Shown: positions 42,715-52,294, counted from the first letter of the stretch. The stretch is 64,000 nucleotides of DNA from Paenibacillus sp. PvR098 (GCF_017833255.1 NZ_JAFIBU010000001.1:4256001-4320000); one strand, 5' to 3'. Made by a program: numbers and translations. The notes: generated by a model from the letters alone, not told the origin.

Positions 42715-43608
42715 CTATCGCTGCTTAAACAGCTTCTTTGTAGCACATACTACGGTTTCCTGAATCTCTTGCTGCAGCTGGGATCCGAGCACCAAATAAA
42801 TTGGGGCTGTTGGAAGAGGCTGATTTATCGGCAGCTCGACAATCGTTCCGTTTCTCAATTCTTCGCTAACAATCATTTCTTGCAAAAAAGCAACGCCAAG
42901 TTCTTTTCTTACCATCATTTTGATCCAGCCCAGGTTGTTGATTTCCACCATCTGAACATCCTTTAAATTGTTTTTTTTCAAGTATTGTTCAATCAGCTGG
43001 GTGGTCAAAAACGGCTTGCTGTACGTGATAATACGTTCCTTCTTCAATTCAGTGGTAGAAATGGTTCCGGCTTGAGTTAATGGATGCTCCGGTGAACAGA
43101 CCAATATCGTTTGTTCATTTACAATGTGAATGGCATTCAAGTCTTTGACTTCGGAAGCGGACTGGATATAGGCGAGACCAATATCTACGGTGCCTGAACG
43201 AATATCTTCAAGTATTTCTTTCGTCGTGCTGATGTTTACTGAAAAATCGATATGTGGAAAAATGCTATAAAGCGCTTTCAGTAACTCTGGCATGATTTCC
43301 ACACCCATGTGATTGGGGCATGCGATGGTGATGGTTTTTTGTTCGTGTGATGATTCCTTTAAGGCCAACAGGCAGTTTGTAATATTTTCATAAGCTTCGC
43401 GGAAATAAGGCAGCACCTTTTCACCTGTAGGGGTGAGGATCACCTTTCGTCCGCTGATTCGGTTGAACAGGGAATTTTGTAATTCCTGCTCCAGCATTTG
43501 TATGCGAACGCTGATTGTAGGTTGGGTGACGAATAACGCTTCCGCAGCGGTGGAGAAACTGCCTTTTTCAACAACCATGAGGAAGGCTTCTATGTTTTTT
43601 AATTCCAT
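42715..43608 (-). CDS. LysR-type transcriptional regulator
   Basis: The 297-residue protein has an N-terminal helix-turn-helix (MELKNIEAFLMVVEKGSFS, then ALFVTQPTISVRIQMLEQEL) and a LysR substrate-binding domain (TITIACPNHMGVEIMPELL, VDIGLAYIQ, ILVCSPEHPLT). LysR proteins of aromatic operons usually activate on binding a pathway intermediate. The start is ATG 43608, after AGAGGTG; a longer frame reaching 43704 overlaps the end of the next gene. It lies 35 bp downstream of the ACMSD-type gene, probably in one transcript, and points away from the two operons it may control. Confidence 0.88.
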   Translation of the reverse strand: MELKNIEAFLMVVEKGSFSTAAEALFVTQPTISVRIQMLEQELQNSLFNRISGRKVILTPTGEKVLPYFREAYENITNCLLALKESSHEQKTITIACPNHMGVEIMPELLKALYSIFPHIDFSVNISTTKEILEDIRSGTVDIGLAYIQSASEVKDLNAIHIVNEQTILVCSPEHPLTQAGTISTTELKKERIITYSKPFLTTQLIEQYLKKNNLKDVQMVEINNLGWIKMMVRKELGVAFLQEMIVSEELRNGTIVELPINQPLPTAPIYLVLGSQLQQEIQETVVCATKKLFKQR

Positions 43609-43643
43609 GGGTAAGGGATCACCTCTGTTGTGAAGATAATGCA

Positions 43644-44579
43644 TTAGCCGCTCATCAGGCTTTGAAAACCCGAGGTACCTTCGAATTGTGGGGGCCAAGC
43701 GCATAGATCAAAAGGAAAATCCGAACCAGGCACCACCTGCTCTTTACCAGCCAAGTCTATTAAATATTGTAAAGCATCCGTATTCCAGAGTACAGTATCA
43801 AACCAGAATCTTTTTAAATATTCAACCGGCGGGGCTTGAAGAACAGAGGAGACTGCTTTCCATTGCTCGTAACCTTTGTTCATACGACCGATTTGATAAG
43901 GTAAAAATCCTCCGCCATGTGCTAGCAGTAGTTTTACTTGAGGGAATCGGTCCAACCAGCCGCTTAATAAAATATCTGCGGAGCAAACGGTTGTTTCCCA
44001 AGGCACACCGATCAGATTGGGCATCATTCGATTCTGGAGACGAGGGTCCTCACAAAGAAGCGGGTGGATAAATAAAATGGCACCCAGGCGGTTTGCTTCC
44101 TCCCATAACGGGATAAAATCAGGGTGGGTCAGCATTTTGTCCGTAAGGCCAGGGCCGATAATGGCGCCTTTGAGTCCGGAAGACATGGCCCGATTCAATT
44201 CACCTGCGGCAAGAAGCGGATCGTTCAATGGCAGAGAAGCTAAGGCGTAAACCGAATCATGACGCCTGGACATGTTCGCTAACGCATCATTATAGACTTT
44301 AGATAATTCTTCAGTTATATCGCTGGTAAATTCGTAAAGAAACAACTGCGGTATCGGTGAGACTAACGACTGAACTACGCCTGCACGTTTTTGTTCCGAG
44401 AGATACAGGCTTTCTTGGACAAATGCTTCTTTTAATTCAAACGACCATTTTCCGTTAACCGTCAGAAATTCCGCCTTTGCCGGATCTTTTTTTTCCCATT
44501 TGGCGTTTACTCGAGCATGGTTGTCTCGGAGCCAGAGCATAACCTCGTCCGGAATAAAATGAGTGTGTACATCGTACAT
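43644..44579 (-). CDS. Amidohydrolase-family decarboxylase, ACMSD type
   Basis: The 311-residue protein is a TIM-barrel amidohydrolase-2 enzyme with the metal motif DVHTHF at the start, H-P in FIHPLL, HGGGFLPY and VPGSDFPF, the ligand set of aminocarboxymuconate-semialdehyde decarboxylase and gamma-resorcylate decarboxylase. These enzymes remove a carboxyl group without an organic cofactor. In this cluster its natural job would be to take the carboxyl from a carboxy-2-hydroxymuconate semialdehyde made by the extradiol enzyme, giving 2-hydroxymuconic semialdehyde for the dehydrogenase at 33494. That is inference. AGGAGG lies before the ATG. Confidence 0.82.
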   Translation of the reverse strand: MYDVHTHFIPDEVMLWLRDNHARVNAKWEKKDPAKAEFLTVNGKWSFELKEAFVQESLYLSEQKRAGVVQSLVSPIPQLFLYEFTSDITEELSKVYNDALANMSRRHDSVYALASLPLNDPLLAAGELNRAMSSGLKGAIIGPGLTDKMLTHPDFIPLWEEANRLGAILFIHPLLCEDPRLQNRMMPNLIGVPWETTVCSADILLSGWLDRFPQVKLLLAHGGGFLPYQIGRMNKGYEQWKAVSSVLQAPPVEYLKRFWFDTVLWNTDALQYLIDLAGKEQVVPGSDFPFDLCAWPPQFEGTSGFQSLMSG

Positions 44580-44692
44580 GAGATAAGCCTCCTGAGTAAT
44601 AGGGTTATATCCTTAATGTAATACGCTGAACGGGTACGGTAAAGACGGCTGTTCCTGTATGTGAAATCAAACTAGCTAGGAGGAAACATTTC

Positions 44693-45460
44693 ATGGCCAA
44701 GCAGCAAGAAACGTTATCTTCTGTGCATAATGCGCTCCGCATTTTACGGGTTTTTACCCATGAAAATCCGGAAATGGGAATCAGCGAATTGAGTGTGCGT
44801 CTGGGACTGGCAAAAAGCACAGTGTTCCGTTTGCTTCGTACGTTAAGCGAAGATCATTTGGTCGAGAAAAATAAAAAATCGCAAAAATACCATCTGGGAT
44901 TGGCGGCATTAGAGCTAGGCTTCGCTGTGTATCATGAAATGGAATTACGAAAGGTTTCCCTGCCTTTCCTTGAACGCTTGACAAAAACCTTGCGAAAGGT
45001 TGTCCATATGGGAGTTTACGATAACGGAGAAGTCGTTTATATTTGCAAACTGCTCCCTGACGATCATTTAGGGACTATCACGCAGATTGGGCGCAGAGTT
45101 CCGTTGCACTGCACTTCTGTAGGCAAGATCTTGCTGGCGCATCAAAGCGAAAGCGAAATTTCGAGATTACTGCAGAACGAATTAATCGCGTATACGGGCA
45201 AAACAATAATCCATCATGATAGGTTGAGGAGCTGTATTGCCGATATTCATAAGAAAGGCTACGCCGTAAGCCATGATGAATTGAAAATGGGCGTCAGCTC
45301 CGTTTCGGTTCCGGTAGTTAACGACTACGGGGAAGTCATTGCCGCGATCAGCGTAGCCGGATCAACGGCACATTTTTACGATAGCCAGGTCCAGCAGTAT
45401 ATCCGCGAGTTGAAAACATGCAGCCGGATCATAACGGAACGGTTAGATATGCAGGAATAA
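44693..45460 (+). CDS. IclR-family transcriptional regulator
   Basis: The 255-residue protein has the IclR winged helix (SVHNALRILRVF, GISELSVRLGLAKSTVFRLLRTL) and effector domain (RKVVHMGVYDNGEVVYICKL, RVPLHCTSVGKILLA and a GVSSVSVPVVND stretch). Many IclR proteins of aromatic pathways (PcaR, PobR, CatR) are activators. It is divergent from the ACMSD-type gene, and a GTTC/GAAC site before the semialdehyde dehydrogenase promoter is a likely target. AGGAGG lies ten bases before ATG 44693. Confidence 0.9.
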   Translation: MAKQQETLSSVHNALRILRVFTHENPEMGISELSVRLGLAKSTVFRLLRTLSEDHLVEKNKKSQKYHLGLAALELGFAVYHEMELRKVSLPFLERLTKTLRKVVHMGVYDNGEVVYICKLLPDDHLGTITQIGRRVPLHCTSVGKILLAHQSESEISRLLQNELIAYTGKTIIHHDRLRSCIADIHKKGYAVSHDELKMGVSSVSVPVVNDYGEVIAAISVAGSTAHFYDSQVQQYIRELKTCSRIITERLDMQE

Positions 45461-45470
45461 AGTTTTCGAA

Positions 45471-45514
45471 ACCCTCACCGTGCACAAAGTGCACCTTGAG
45501 GGTGATTATTTTTT
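45471..45514 (+). terminator. Terminator of the IclR gene
   Basis: ACCCTCA and GTGCAC pair with GTGCAC and TGAGGGT around AAA, then TTATTTTTT. It also faces the minus-strand gene that ends at 45506. Confidence 0.75.
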
Positions 45515-45763
45515 CACGGGGGAAACCACAGCGGATTCATAATCCGTCTGATCACTTACCCAATGCTCCTCCGACAGAACGGACTGAACAACAGCTTGTT
45601 CCACCTCTGACTCCCCCCAGTTCAGCATGAGTTCGATTGCTTCCTCATTATCCATTACTTCAGTGAACAAGTTGTGGGCACTAAACCAATAGCTGCGTTT
45701 GCCGGTTAATTCATTATAGAAACTGACAGTACCCGGTCGGAATGGATGTTCAATGATTTTCAT
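45506..45763 (-). CDS. Small protein of unknown function (85 aa)
   Basis: I do not recognise the family. The 85-residue product starts MKIIEHPFRPGTVSFYNE, has RSYWFSAHNLFTEVMDNEEAIELMLNWG, and is acidic overall with no signal peptide or membrane helix. ATG 45763 is supported by AAAAGGTGGG; an upstream extension to 45859 has no support. It lies between the IclR and dienelactone hydrolase genes but on the opposite strand to the former. No link to aromatic catabolism can be seen in the sequence itself. Confidence 0.55.
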   Translation of the reverse strand: MKIIEHPFRPGTVSFYNELTGKRSYWFSAHNLFTEVMDNEEAIELMLNWGESEVEQAVVQSVLSEEHWVSDQTDYESAVVSPVKK

Positions 45764-45901
45764 AACTGAATCCCACCTTTTTGCGAATCGTAATCCGTAA
45801 TGGCAACGGTATATCTGTATATACAAAATAATAATAAGGGCAGTGCACCGGAGGAACAACCTGCCTGTTCTTTTATACGGAATGAGCCTGGGGTGATTCC
45901 A

Positions 45902-46720
45902 TTATGATCCTAGATGTAGGTTGAGAAAACCCAGGGTACGAGAGAATGCATCTCTGGATGCTTGGATTCGGTAGGATTTGCGTGTGTCATTAAAGAAAGC
46001 GTGAGGGGTCTCATCGTAAACATGATATTCAAAGGGTTTGCCATTCTCTTTCATCACTTCGGCAAATGCAGGAATTTGCTCCGTAATTCTCGTATCCAGC
46101 TGTCCATAGAAACCGATGACAGGACACTGGATAGCCGAGATGGTTTCCGCTTCCGGTGGATTGCCGTAATACACGACTGCACATGACAATCGGGGATCAT
46201 GGACCGCACCATAACCGGATAAAGCGCCGCCCATACAAAAACCTAATGCTGCGACCTTGGCTCCCCGGCTTGAAGCATATTGCTCCTGCAAAAACCGGCT
46301 TGTTGCCAAGATCTGTTCCAAGTGTTGAACCGGCGAAGTGGCGGCGAACATGGCCTCAATCGTTTCGACGATACGGTTCTGCTGCTCCTGAGAATAAGAG
46401 GAAAGAACCTTGTTCCTTGCATTCACATCACGCCATCCTGGGGGAGGCAGCTGGTCCATAAACACTTTGGCAGCTTCGATCCTCTCAGCTGTGAAATGGT
46501 TTGGACGTATTTCGTTTCGAGAGAACAGATCCGGTGCGAAGGCCGTATACCCTGCTCGGGCCAGCCTGTCGGTTACATCCTGAATGTGTTCGTCCACACC
46601 GAAAATTTCCTGCAGCACCATAACCGCTGGCAGACCAGATTCCGGCTGAGCCGGTTTGGCGGCATATCCAATATATTCCCCTTGTTCTCCATATTGTACC
46701 CATTCGGAAACAAAACCCAT
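45902..46720 (-). CDS. Dienelactone hydrolase family protein
   Basis: The 272-residue alpha/beta hydrolase has the triad of dienelactone hydrolases: nucleophile Cys162 in GFCMGG, Asp209 in QLDTRI and His240 in TPHAF, plus the conserved Glu38 in VLQEIFGVDEHI that gates the thiolate. DLHs open lactones from ring-cleavage products of chlorocatechols; the family also includes carboxymethylenebutenolidases of unknown substrate. ATG 46720 is used because AAAGGAGG sits nine bases upstream, while the ATG at 46729 lies against the site. It may be an accessory in the aromatic cluster. Confidence 0.88.
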   Translation of the reverse strand: MGFVSEWVQYGEQGEYIGYAAKPAQPESGLPAVMVLQEIFGVDEHIQDVTDRLARAGYTAFAPDLFSRNEIRPNHFTAERIEAAKVFMDQLPPPGWRDVNARNKVLSSYSQEQQNRIVETIEAMFAATSPVQHLEQILATSRFLQEQYASSRGAKVAALGFCMGGALSGYGAVHDPRLSCAVVYYGNPPEAETISAIQCPVIGFYGQLDTRITEQIPAFAEVMKENGKPFEYHVYDETPHAFFNDTRKSYRIQASRDAFSRTLGFLNLHLGS

Positions 46721-46874
46721 TTCATACATCCTCCTTTGAATTTCCTTAGTTTCTTTCATTATTTTACCATCATTGTTTGCGAATTGGCACTCAAAAGTTC
46801 ATAATGAACTTAGCGTCGATCAGACATGACATGGGTAACTCATTCGATAGAGGATAAATAATGGAGGCTTGGAA

Positions 46875-48233
46875 ATGGAACAAAGCGAAAAGAAACGCCG
46901 GCTTTTAATCATTGCCGTAGCTCTGGGATTTATCCTCAATCCTTTAAACACTACCATGATATCTGTAGCTTTTTCCCGTCTTCAAGAGGATTTTGGACTT
47001 TCCTTCATGGATATTTCCTGGTTGATTTCGACGTATTACTTGGCAAGTGCCATTAGCCAGCCGGTGCTAGGGAAGCTTAGCGATTTGTTCGGAAGAAAAC
47101 GGCTGTTTCTCTTAGGTTTGCTGCTGGTTACCGGCTCTTCCATATTGGCGCCTCTATCCCCGGGATTTCATTGGCTGCTGGGTTTTCGTGTCATTCAAGC
47201 AATTGGGACTTCTGCGCTTTTTCCATCCGGAATGAGTATTGTTCGCAGCGTGGTTACGGAAAATCAAGCACGTGCGCTTGGGATTTTATCGGTGTTCTCC
47301 TCTACATCAGCCGCTTTTGGGCCCTCCATAGGTGGATTGTTGATTCATTACGGCGATTGGCAGGCTATTTTTTTAATTAATTTTCCTGTCATTCTTGTCT
47401 CGTTTTTCTTGGCTATAAAAGTCATGCCCGCAGATTCAAAGCAAAAGATGACAATGAAAATCGATCTTTGGGGGATTGTGCTGTTTTCTTTGCTGGTTTT
47501 TGTATGGCTGTTTTTTTTACTCTCCTTAAGTAACGGAGGGAACTGGTGGCTGCTCGGTGTCGGGTTAGCGCTAGGTTTTTGCTTTTATCGGTTTGAAATT
47601 CGTCAAGCCCAGCCTTTTATTGATATTCATTTCTTAAAAAATAACATGCATGTGACTCTGATCTACGTTCAATTCGTTCTGGTGAACATCGTGTTTTATT
47701 CCATCACCTTTGGCATTCCTATGTATTTGCAGAATGCCCGGCATTTTGATACACAACAAGCCGGGCTGTCGATGTTATTCCTCTCCGGCTTCGCCGTGTT
47801 GATTACACCCATTGTTGCAAGATGGCTGGATAACAGAGGTTCGGAGTATCCCCTGTTACTCGGGACACTGACCGTGATCGCAGGAATGCTTCTGTTCATG
47901 ACGGTTCAAGATAACTCTGGACTGATCTGGTTCTTTGTCGCGCTGTCTTTTCTCGGAATAAGCACAGGAATCAATAATTTGGGCTTGCAAACCGCTTTAT
48001 ATTCCTTCGTCTCCACGGAAGAAACCGGCGCTGCTTCGGGTCTCTTAATGACTTCACGTTATATTGGAACCATACTTTCATCCAGCTTGCTGGGTAATGT
48101 CTTTGGTACGGAAATCGCTACAAACGAGCTTCACTCTATGGCGCTGGTCTGCGCACTCATTGGTGGGCTGATGCTGATTTTGACGATCCGGCTGCATCGA
48201 ATGAACATGCAGAATCCTTCTGGCTCACAATAG
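46875..48233 (+). CDS. MFS drug/metabolite permease
   Basis: The 452-residue protein has about 14 predicted membrane helices, the DHA2-type arrangement, with NPLNTTMISVAFSRL and the loop motif GKLSDLFGRKRLF (conserved MFS motif A) and a motif C-like GILSVFSSTSAAFGPSIGG. It is likely a proton-linked efflux or uptake permease. Its place between the aromatic genes suggests movement of the substrate or of a toxic intermediate, but sequence alone does not show this. ATG 46875 follows ATGGAGG; the frame could start six bases earlier with TTG. Confidence 0.85.
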   Translation: MEQSEKKRRLLIIAVALGFILNPLNTTMISVAFSRLQEDFGLSFMDISWLISTYYLASAISQPVLGKLSDLFGRKRLFLLGLLLVTGSSILAPLSPGFHWLLGFRVIQAIGTSALFPSGMSIVRSVVTENQARALGILSVFSSTSAAFGPSIGGLLIHYGDWQAIFLINFPVILVSFFLAIKVMPADSKQKMTMKIDLWGIVLFSLLVFVWLFFLLSLSNGGNWWLLGVGLALGFCFYRFEIRQAQPFIDIHFLKNNMHVTLIYVQFVLVNIVFYSITFGIPMYLQNARHFDTQQAGLSMLFLSGFAVLITPIVARWLDNRGSEYPLLLGTLTVIAGMLLFMTVQDNSGLIWFFVALSFLGISTGINNLGLQTALYSFVSTEETGAASGLLMTSRYIGTILSSSLLGNVFGTEIATNELHSMALVCALIGGLMLILTIRLHRMNMQNPSGSQ

Positions 48234-48399
48234 AAGACGATAATGTAGGTGTATGGAACTTATAGATTTCCTTAATACGTTGGTATCGAAATAATCAATT
48301 TGAATGTGTGGTACTTATGAAATATCATTAGTGACATACTTGAAAATACAAATTCTCACATGACCTGGGTTAGAAAGAGAGCATGCCGTCCACCTGAAT

Positions 48400-48413
48400 G
48401 TGAAGCGCTTACA
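48400..48413. promoter_or_regulatory. cre-like element before the class II aldolase gene
   Basis: GTGAAGCGCTTACA matches the CcpA cre consensus at 10 of 12 defined positions; both misses are at the left end. It lies 129 bp before the gene. The rest of the 48234-48541 gap shows no other clear site. Confidence 0.35.
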
Positions 48414-48541
48414 ATAACGGGTGAACGTTGCTAAGCTTATGTTTCAAAAATTCCGATTCAAAAGTCTGTAAAAATGAGGCTGTCGTATTCCCTTCGGGGT
48501 AACCGCTTCCATTTAATTAATGATGACAAAGGGGTGCTGGG

Positions 48542-49261
48542 ATGAAAGGATTGGAAAGTATCGATCAAGCGGTTGTACAGGAGCTGAAAGAAAAAATTGC
48601 TTTGGGCTGTAAAATTTTGGCCAAGCTGGAGCTGTCGGATTATTTGGGACACGTTAGCGCCCGCATACCCGAAACGGATCTTGTGCTGATTAAGGCAAGA
48701 GGATTGGATATGGGGAATCTGTTGGATATGACAGCTGACAAAGTCGTCATAGTGGATTTAGAAGGAAGAAAAGTCGAGGGTGAAGGGTTGAATCCTCCTG
48801 ATGAAGTCGTCCTTCATACGGAGATTTTCAAAGCTCGTCCAGATGTGATGTCGGTAGTCCATACCCATCAGCCGATCTCCACCGTGCTATGTGATTTAGG
48901 GATGCGCATTTTGCCGATGCAGGGCGTCATGGCTGCTATAGCAGCGAGAGAAATCCCGGTCTTTGAATCATCGCTTAAAATTGTGACACATGAGCAGGGC
49001 GCTGGTGTAGCGCAGGCTCTCGGGGACCACGTTGCCGTCCATCTGCGAAACCATGGAGTCTGTACAGTAGGGGACAGTATTGAGCAAGCGGTAGTTTTTG
49101 CGATATGGATGGAGTATCAGGCTAAATTAACCTGGCAAGCATCGATGGCAGGAACTCCTCGCGGCATGAGTCAAGAGGAAGCGGAGCTTCAGATTAAAGA
49201 CGCTTTAGGACCGATGGCAAGCCGATGGAGATATTATTGCAGTTTGCTGGACACCAAGTAA
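48542..49261 (+). CDS. Class II aldolase/adducin-fold protein
   Basis: The 239-residue protein has the class II aldolase fold: GCKILAKLELSDYLGHVSARIPE, HTEIFKARPDVMSVVHTHQP (zinc His pair), and a third His in HLRNHGVCTVGD. Sugar-phosphate aldolases such as FucA share it, but so do dihydroxyaryl decarboxylases, for instance 3,4-dihydroxyphthalate decarboxylase of Gram-positive phthalate operons. The aromatic setting favours a decarboxylase; the sequence alone does not settle it. GGGGTGCTGGG precedes the ATG. Confidence 0.8.
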   Translation: MKGLESIDQAVVQELKEKIALGCKILAKLELSDYLGHVSARIPETDLVLIKARGLDMGNLLDMTADKVVIVDLEGRKVEGEGLNPPDEVVLHTEIFKARPDVMSVVHTHQPISTVLCDLGMRILPMQGVMAAIAAREIPVFESSLKIVTHEQGAGVAQALGDHVAVHLRNHGVCTVGDSIEQAVVFAIWMEYQAKLTWQASMAGTPRGMSQEEAELQIKDALGPMASRWRYYCSLLDTK

Positions 49262-49354
49262 GCTTGATGTGTGACATGACGTCAATCAAGCTCTTGCCCC
49301 ATCAGGCTCTGAGAGGAGCATAATGGCTATTATCAATTATGGGGGGTATTGGAC

Positions 49355-50080
49355 ATGCGGGTATGGGATGATTTTTTGACTGCAAGAGATAAACAGGTTT
49401 TTGGGAGTTCCGGTTACGGGGTAAAGGCAGCGCTTGGAAAAAGACCTGCTGTATTAGTGGTGGATGTTAATTATGCGTTTTGCGGACATCAAGACGAACC
49501 GATTATGGAATCGGTGAAGACATGGCGCACCAGCTGTGGAGAAGAAGGATGGAAAGCCATTCCTCATATCCAAACATTACTTCGTGATGCGCGTGAAAAA
49601 CACATTCCTGTATTTTATACCACTGGCAAAGACAGGAGGCCCGATGGATTTGATGCTGGTGGATGGAGACGAAAAAACAGCCGTTCGGACGAGGGTGGAG
49701 GTATTCCTGGGATTAGAGGCAATGATATCGTCAAGGAGATTGCGCCTCTAGCAAGTGAAATCGTTATCGAGAAGCTGAAGCCAAGCGCATTTTTTGCAAC
49801 CCCGCTGATCGGATTTTTAACGGATTTGCAGGTCGATTCCTTGCTGATATGCGGAACCACGACAAGCGGTTGTGTAAGGGCAAGTGTGATTGATGCTTTC
49901 TCATATAATTATAAAATAGCCATTGTTGAGGAATGTACCTTTGATCGAGGTCAGGCATCGCACGCAATGAACTTGTTCGATATGAATGCGAAGTACGCTG
50001 ATGTTATCGGCATTCAGGAAGCCGTCGATTACATGAGAACGGTAGAAAAAGGGTTATACGATCACCGCATCCAGTTTTGA
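49355..50080 (+). CDS. Isochorismatase-fold amidohydrolase, N-carbamoylsarcosine/maleamate amidase type
   Basis: The 241-residue protein has the cysteine hydrolase fold: PAVLVVDVNYAF (catalytic Asp), PVFYTTGKD, IEKLKPSAFFATPLIGFL (Lys) and ICGTTTSGCVRASVIDAFSYNYKIAIVEEC, where Cys in TSGCVRAS is the nucleophile. N-carbamoylsarcosine amidase and maleamate amidohydrolase are the closest kinds. It lies between the class II aldolase and the ABC transporter genes, so it may hydrolyse an amide of an aromatic or muconate compound. The start is ATG 49355 after GGGGGG. Confidence 0.82.
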   Translation: MRVWDDFLTARDKQVFGSSGYGVKAALGKRPAVLVVDVNYAFCGHQDEPIMESVKTWRTSCGEEGWKAIPHIQTLLRDAREKHIPVFYTTGKDRRPDGFDAGGWRRKNSRSDEGGGIPGIRGNDIVKEIAPLASEIVIEKLKPSAFFATPLIGFLTDLQVDSLLICGTTTSGCVRASVIDAFSYNYKIAIVEECTFDRGQASHAMNLFDMNAKYADVIGIQEAVDYMRTVEKGLYDHRIQF

Positions 50081-50125
50081 ATTGTTCCCCTACGAATAGG
50101 ATTGGATATATCTTTTTCGCTTAAT

Positions 50126-50139
50126 TGATTGCGCTTACA
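50126..50139. promoter_or_regulatory. cre-like element before the ABC transporter operon
   Basis: TGATTGCGCTTACA shares GCGCTTACAAT with the site at 48400 and matches the cre consensus at 10 of 12 positions. It lies just upstream of the first gene. Confidence 0.35.
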
Positions 50140-50162
50140 ATTATATTTAAATGGAGGGCCCT

Positions 50163-51230
50163 ATGACAAAAATCCAAAGTAAACCTAAAGTTGTTTTTTT
50201 CATGAGCCTTATTCTTAGCGCAATATTCACTTTGGCAGGCTGCAGCAATGGAGCAAATACAACGATAGATTCGCAAGGTTCAGGCTCAGCAAACCAAACG
50301 ACGCCTGAATCACAAAGTGCAGATCCAATAAAGAAAATGCCCGATCAAATGACGAAGATCAAGGTGGGCATCCCGACGACCAATATCAATTTTTTGCCTT
50401 GGCATATAGCCGATCAGAAGGGGATATTCGACAAATATAATCTTGATGTGGAATTTACAAGAGTAGAGGGCGGCGTTGTTGGGTTAAGAGGGCTTCAAAC
50501 AGGCGACTTTGCTTTTCTCGGAGGACTGCCAGAACCGGCCATTACCGGAGTTTCGGAAGGAGCGAATGTAAAGGTCATCGGCGCTTTAACAAATCAATCG
50601 ATGTATACGATCTTCGTCACCCCGGATATCCAAAATATTGAGGATTTAAAGGGGAAGGCAGGAGCGGTTTTACAGCCTGGCAACGGAACAGATGTCATAT
50701 TGCGCTGGTGGTTGAAACAGAAAGGACTTGAGCCTAACAAAGACGTACGCATCATTTCCGCGGGCGGTGTATCGGCTCGGGTACAGGCTCTGCTAACAGG
50801 GCAGGCGCAGGTGACCTTGCTCAGCCCTCCCACTGATTTGCAAGCAGAGGCAGCCGGGTTGAAGAAAATTGGTTTAATGCGTGACGAGCTGAAAAGCTAT
50901 AACCATGACGCTATTTCCGCCAACGGAACTCTATTGAAAGATAATCCGGAAATAGCCCGGGCATTTATGGCAGCAACCGCAGAAGGCATAGCTTTTGTTA
51001 AAGACCCGGCCAATCGTTCCGAAACGGTTCAGATCGGCAGTAAGGTTTTAGACACAAAGGAACAGGATTTTGTCAAATCACTGGAGTTTGCTCTACCTTC
51101 CTATGGGGATAAAGGAAAGGTGAATTTGGATGGTATCAAATGGGCCATCGATACAGCTAAAGAGGCGGGAACGTTGACCAAGGACATAAAGGTCGAGGAT
51201 GTGGTAGATGAACAATATTACATTGAATAA
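50163..51230 (+). CDS. ABC transporter substrate-binding lipoprotein (SsuA/TauA type), copy 1
   Basis: The 355-residue protein has a lipoprotein signal (lipobox LAGC) and a type II binding-protein fold of the nitrate/sulfonate/taurine family: INFLPWHIADQKGIF, FTRVEGGVVGLRGLQ, GDFAFLGG and EDLKGKAGAVLQPGN. The next gene encodes a close paralogue. Both sit in one operon with an ATPase and a permease. The ligand is likely an anionic compound such as an aromatic acid, by context only. GGAGGG ends four bases before ATG 50163. Confidence 0.87.
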   Translation: MTKIQSKPKVVFFMSLILSAIFTLAGCSNGANTTIDSQGSGSANQTTPESQSADPIKKMPDQMTKIKVGIPTTNINFLPWHIADQKGIFDKYNLDVEFTRVEGGVVGLRGLQTGDFAFLGGLPEPAITGVSEGANVKVIGALTNQSMYTIFVTPDIQNIEDLKGKAGAVLQPGNGTDVILRWWLKQKGLEPNKDVRIISAGGVSARVQALLTGQAQVTLLSPPTDLQAEAAGLKKIGLMRDELKSYNHDAISANGTLLKDNPEIARAFMAATAEGIAFVKDPANRSETVQIGSKVLDTKEQDFVKSLEFALPSYGDKGKVNLDGIKWAIDTAKEAGTLTKDIKVEDVVDEQYYIE

Positions 51231-51271
51231 GTCCTTGTAGTGCTACGTAGATCATGTCAGGGGGGATCCAA

Positions 51272-52294
51272 TTGAGAAGAAGAAAAGGCTTTTCCGTTAT
51301 GTTAATCGCATTAATAGCTCTTGTGTCTGTATTAACCGCCTGTGGAACGAACACGACACCAGACAGCAGCCAGAATGCAAGTGAGCAAAATCAAAAAACC
51401 ATGCCGGATCAAGTCGTAGAAGTAAATATAGCCACGGTATCCAATACGATCGATTTTTTACCATGGCATGTAGCAGCCCAAAAAGGTTTTTTTGAAAAGC
51501 ATAACTTAAAGGTGAATATTAAATCGGTGGACGGCGGGGTTGTTGCCTTGCGGGGCCTGCAATCAGGGGACTTTCAATTTATTGCAAGCCTCCCGGAATC
51601 GATCATAACTGCTGTATCTGAAGGGGCGAATGTAAAGGTTGTTGGGACATTAAGCAATAAAACCTTATTTTCTATGTTTGTTGCTCCCGAAATTAACAAG
51701 CCTGAGGATTTAAAAGGGAAGGCCGTGGCTGTGTTACAACCGGGCAACGGCGTGGACATTATTACGCGTTGGTGGCTGAAACAGCATGGTCTTGAGCCCG
51801 ATAAAGATGTCCGGATAGTTTCCGCCGGAGCAACACCCGCCAGATTAACCGCTTTAAGAAACGGTCAGGTGCAGGGAACGCTGCTTCAACCGCCCAACGA
51901 CGTTAACGGCGAGAAGGCTGGAATGAAACGGTTAGCGGTGATGAGCGAGGAGCTGTTGAATTATAATCAGGATGTCATAGCTGCAAATGGAACCGTTATT
52001 AAAGATCAGCCGGAGGTTGTTCGCGCTTTCATGGCGGCCACCGCTGAAGGAATCAGCTTCATTAAAGATCCTGCGAATCGCGAAGAAGCCATCAAAATCG
52101 GCGTAGAATCGCTTGGCACGGATGAGGAAGTTACGACGAAGTCGTTTGATTTTGCTTTGGACGCCATCCCGGAGAAGGGGAAATTAAATATAGAAGGCAT
52201 GCAGTGGGCCATTGATGCGGTCAAGGAGATTGGTGGAATCAAAAACGATCTGCCGGTGGAACAAGTTGTTGATGACAAGTACTACGCTGAATAA
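51272..52294 (+). CDS. ABC transporter substrate-binding lipoprotein (SsuA/TauA type), copy 2
   Basis: The 340-residue protein resembles its neighbour over the whole length (FLPWHVAAQKGFF, FKSVDGGVVALRGLQ-like block, EDLKGKAVAVLQPGN, HPWWLKQ-type region) and has a lipobox VLTAC. The start is TTG 51272, with AGGGGGG seven bases upstream; the ATG at 51254 has no site. Two similar binding proteins for one transporter would widen or split substrate choice. A strong hairpin follows, so the downstream ATPase and permease are probably made at a lower level. Confidence 0.85.
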   Translation: MRRRKGFSVMLIALIALVSVLTACGTNTTPDSSQNASEQNQKTMPDQVVEVNIATVSNTIDFLPWHVAAQKGFFEKHNLKVNIKSVDGGVVALRGLQSGDFQFIASLPESIITAVSEGANVKVVGTLSNKTLFSMFVAPEINKPEDLKGKAVAVLQPGNGVDIITRWWLKQHGLEPDKDVRIVSAGATPARLTALRNGQVQGTLLQPPNDVNGEKAGMKRLAVMSEELLNYNQDVIAANGTVIKDQPEVVRAFMAATAEGISFIKDPANREEAIKIGVESLGTDEEVTTKSFDFALDAIPEKGKLNIEGMQWAIDAVKEIGGIKNDLPVEQVVDDKYYAE

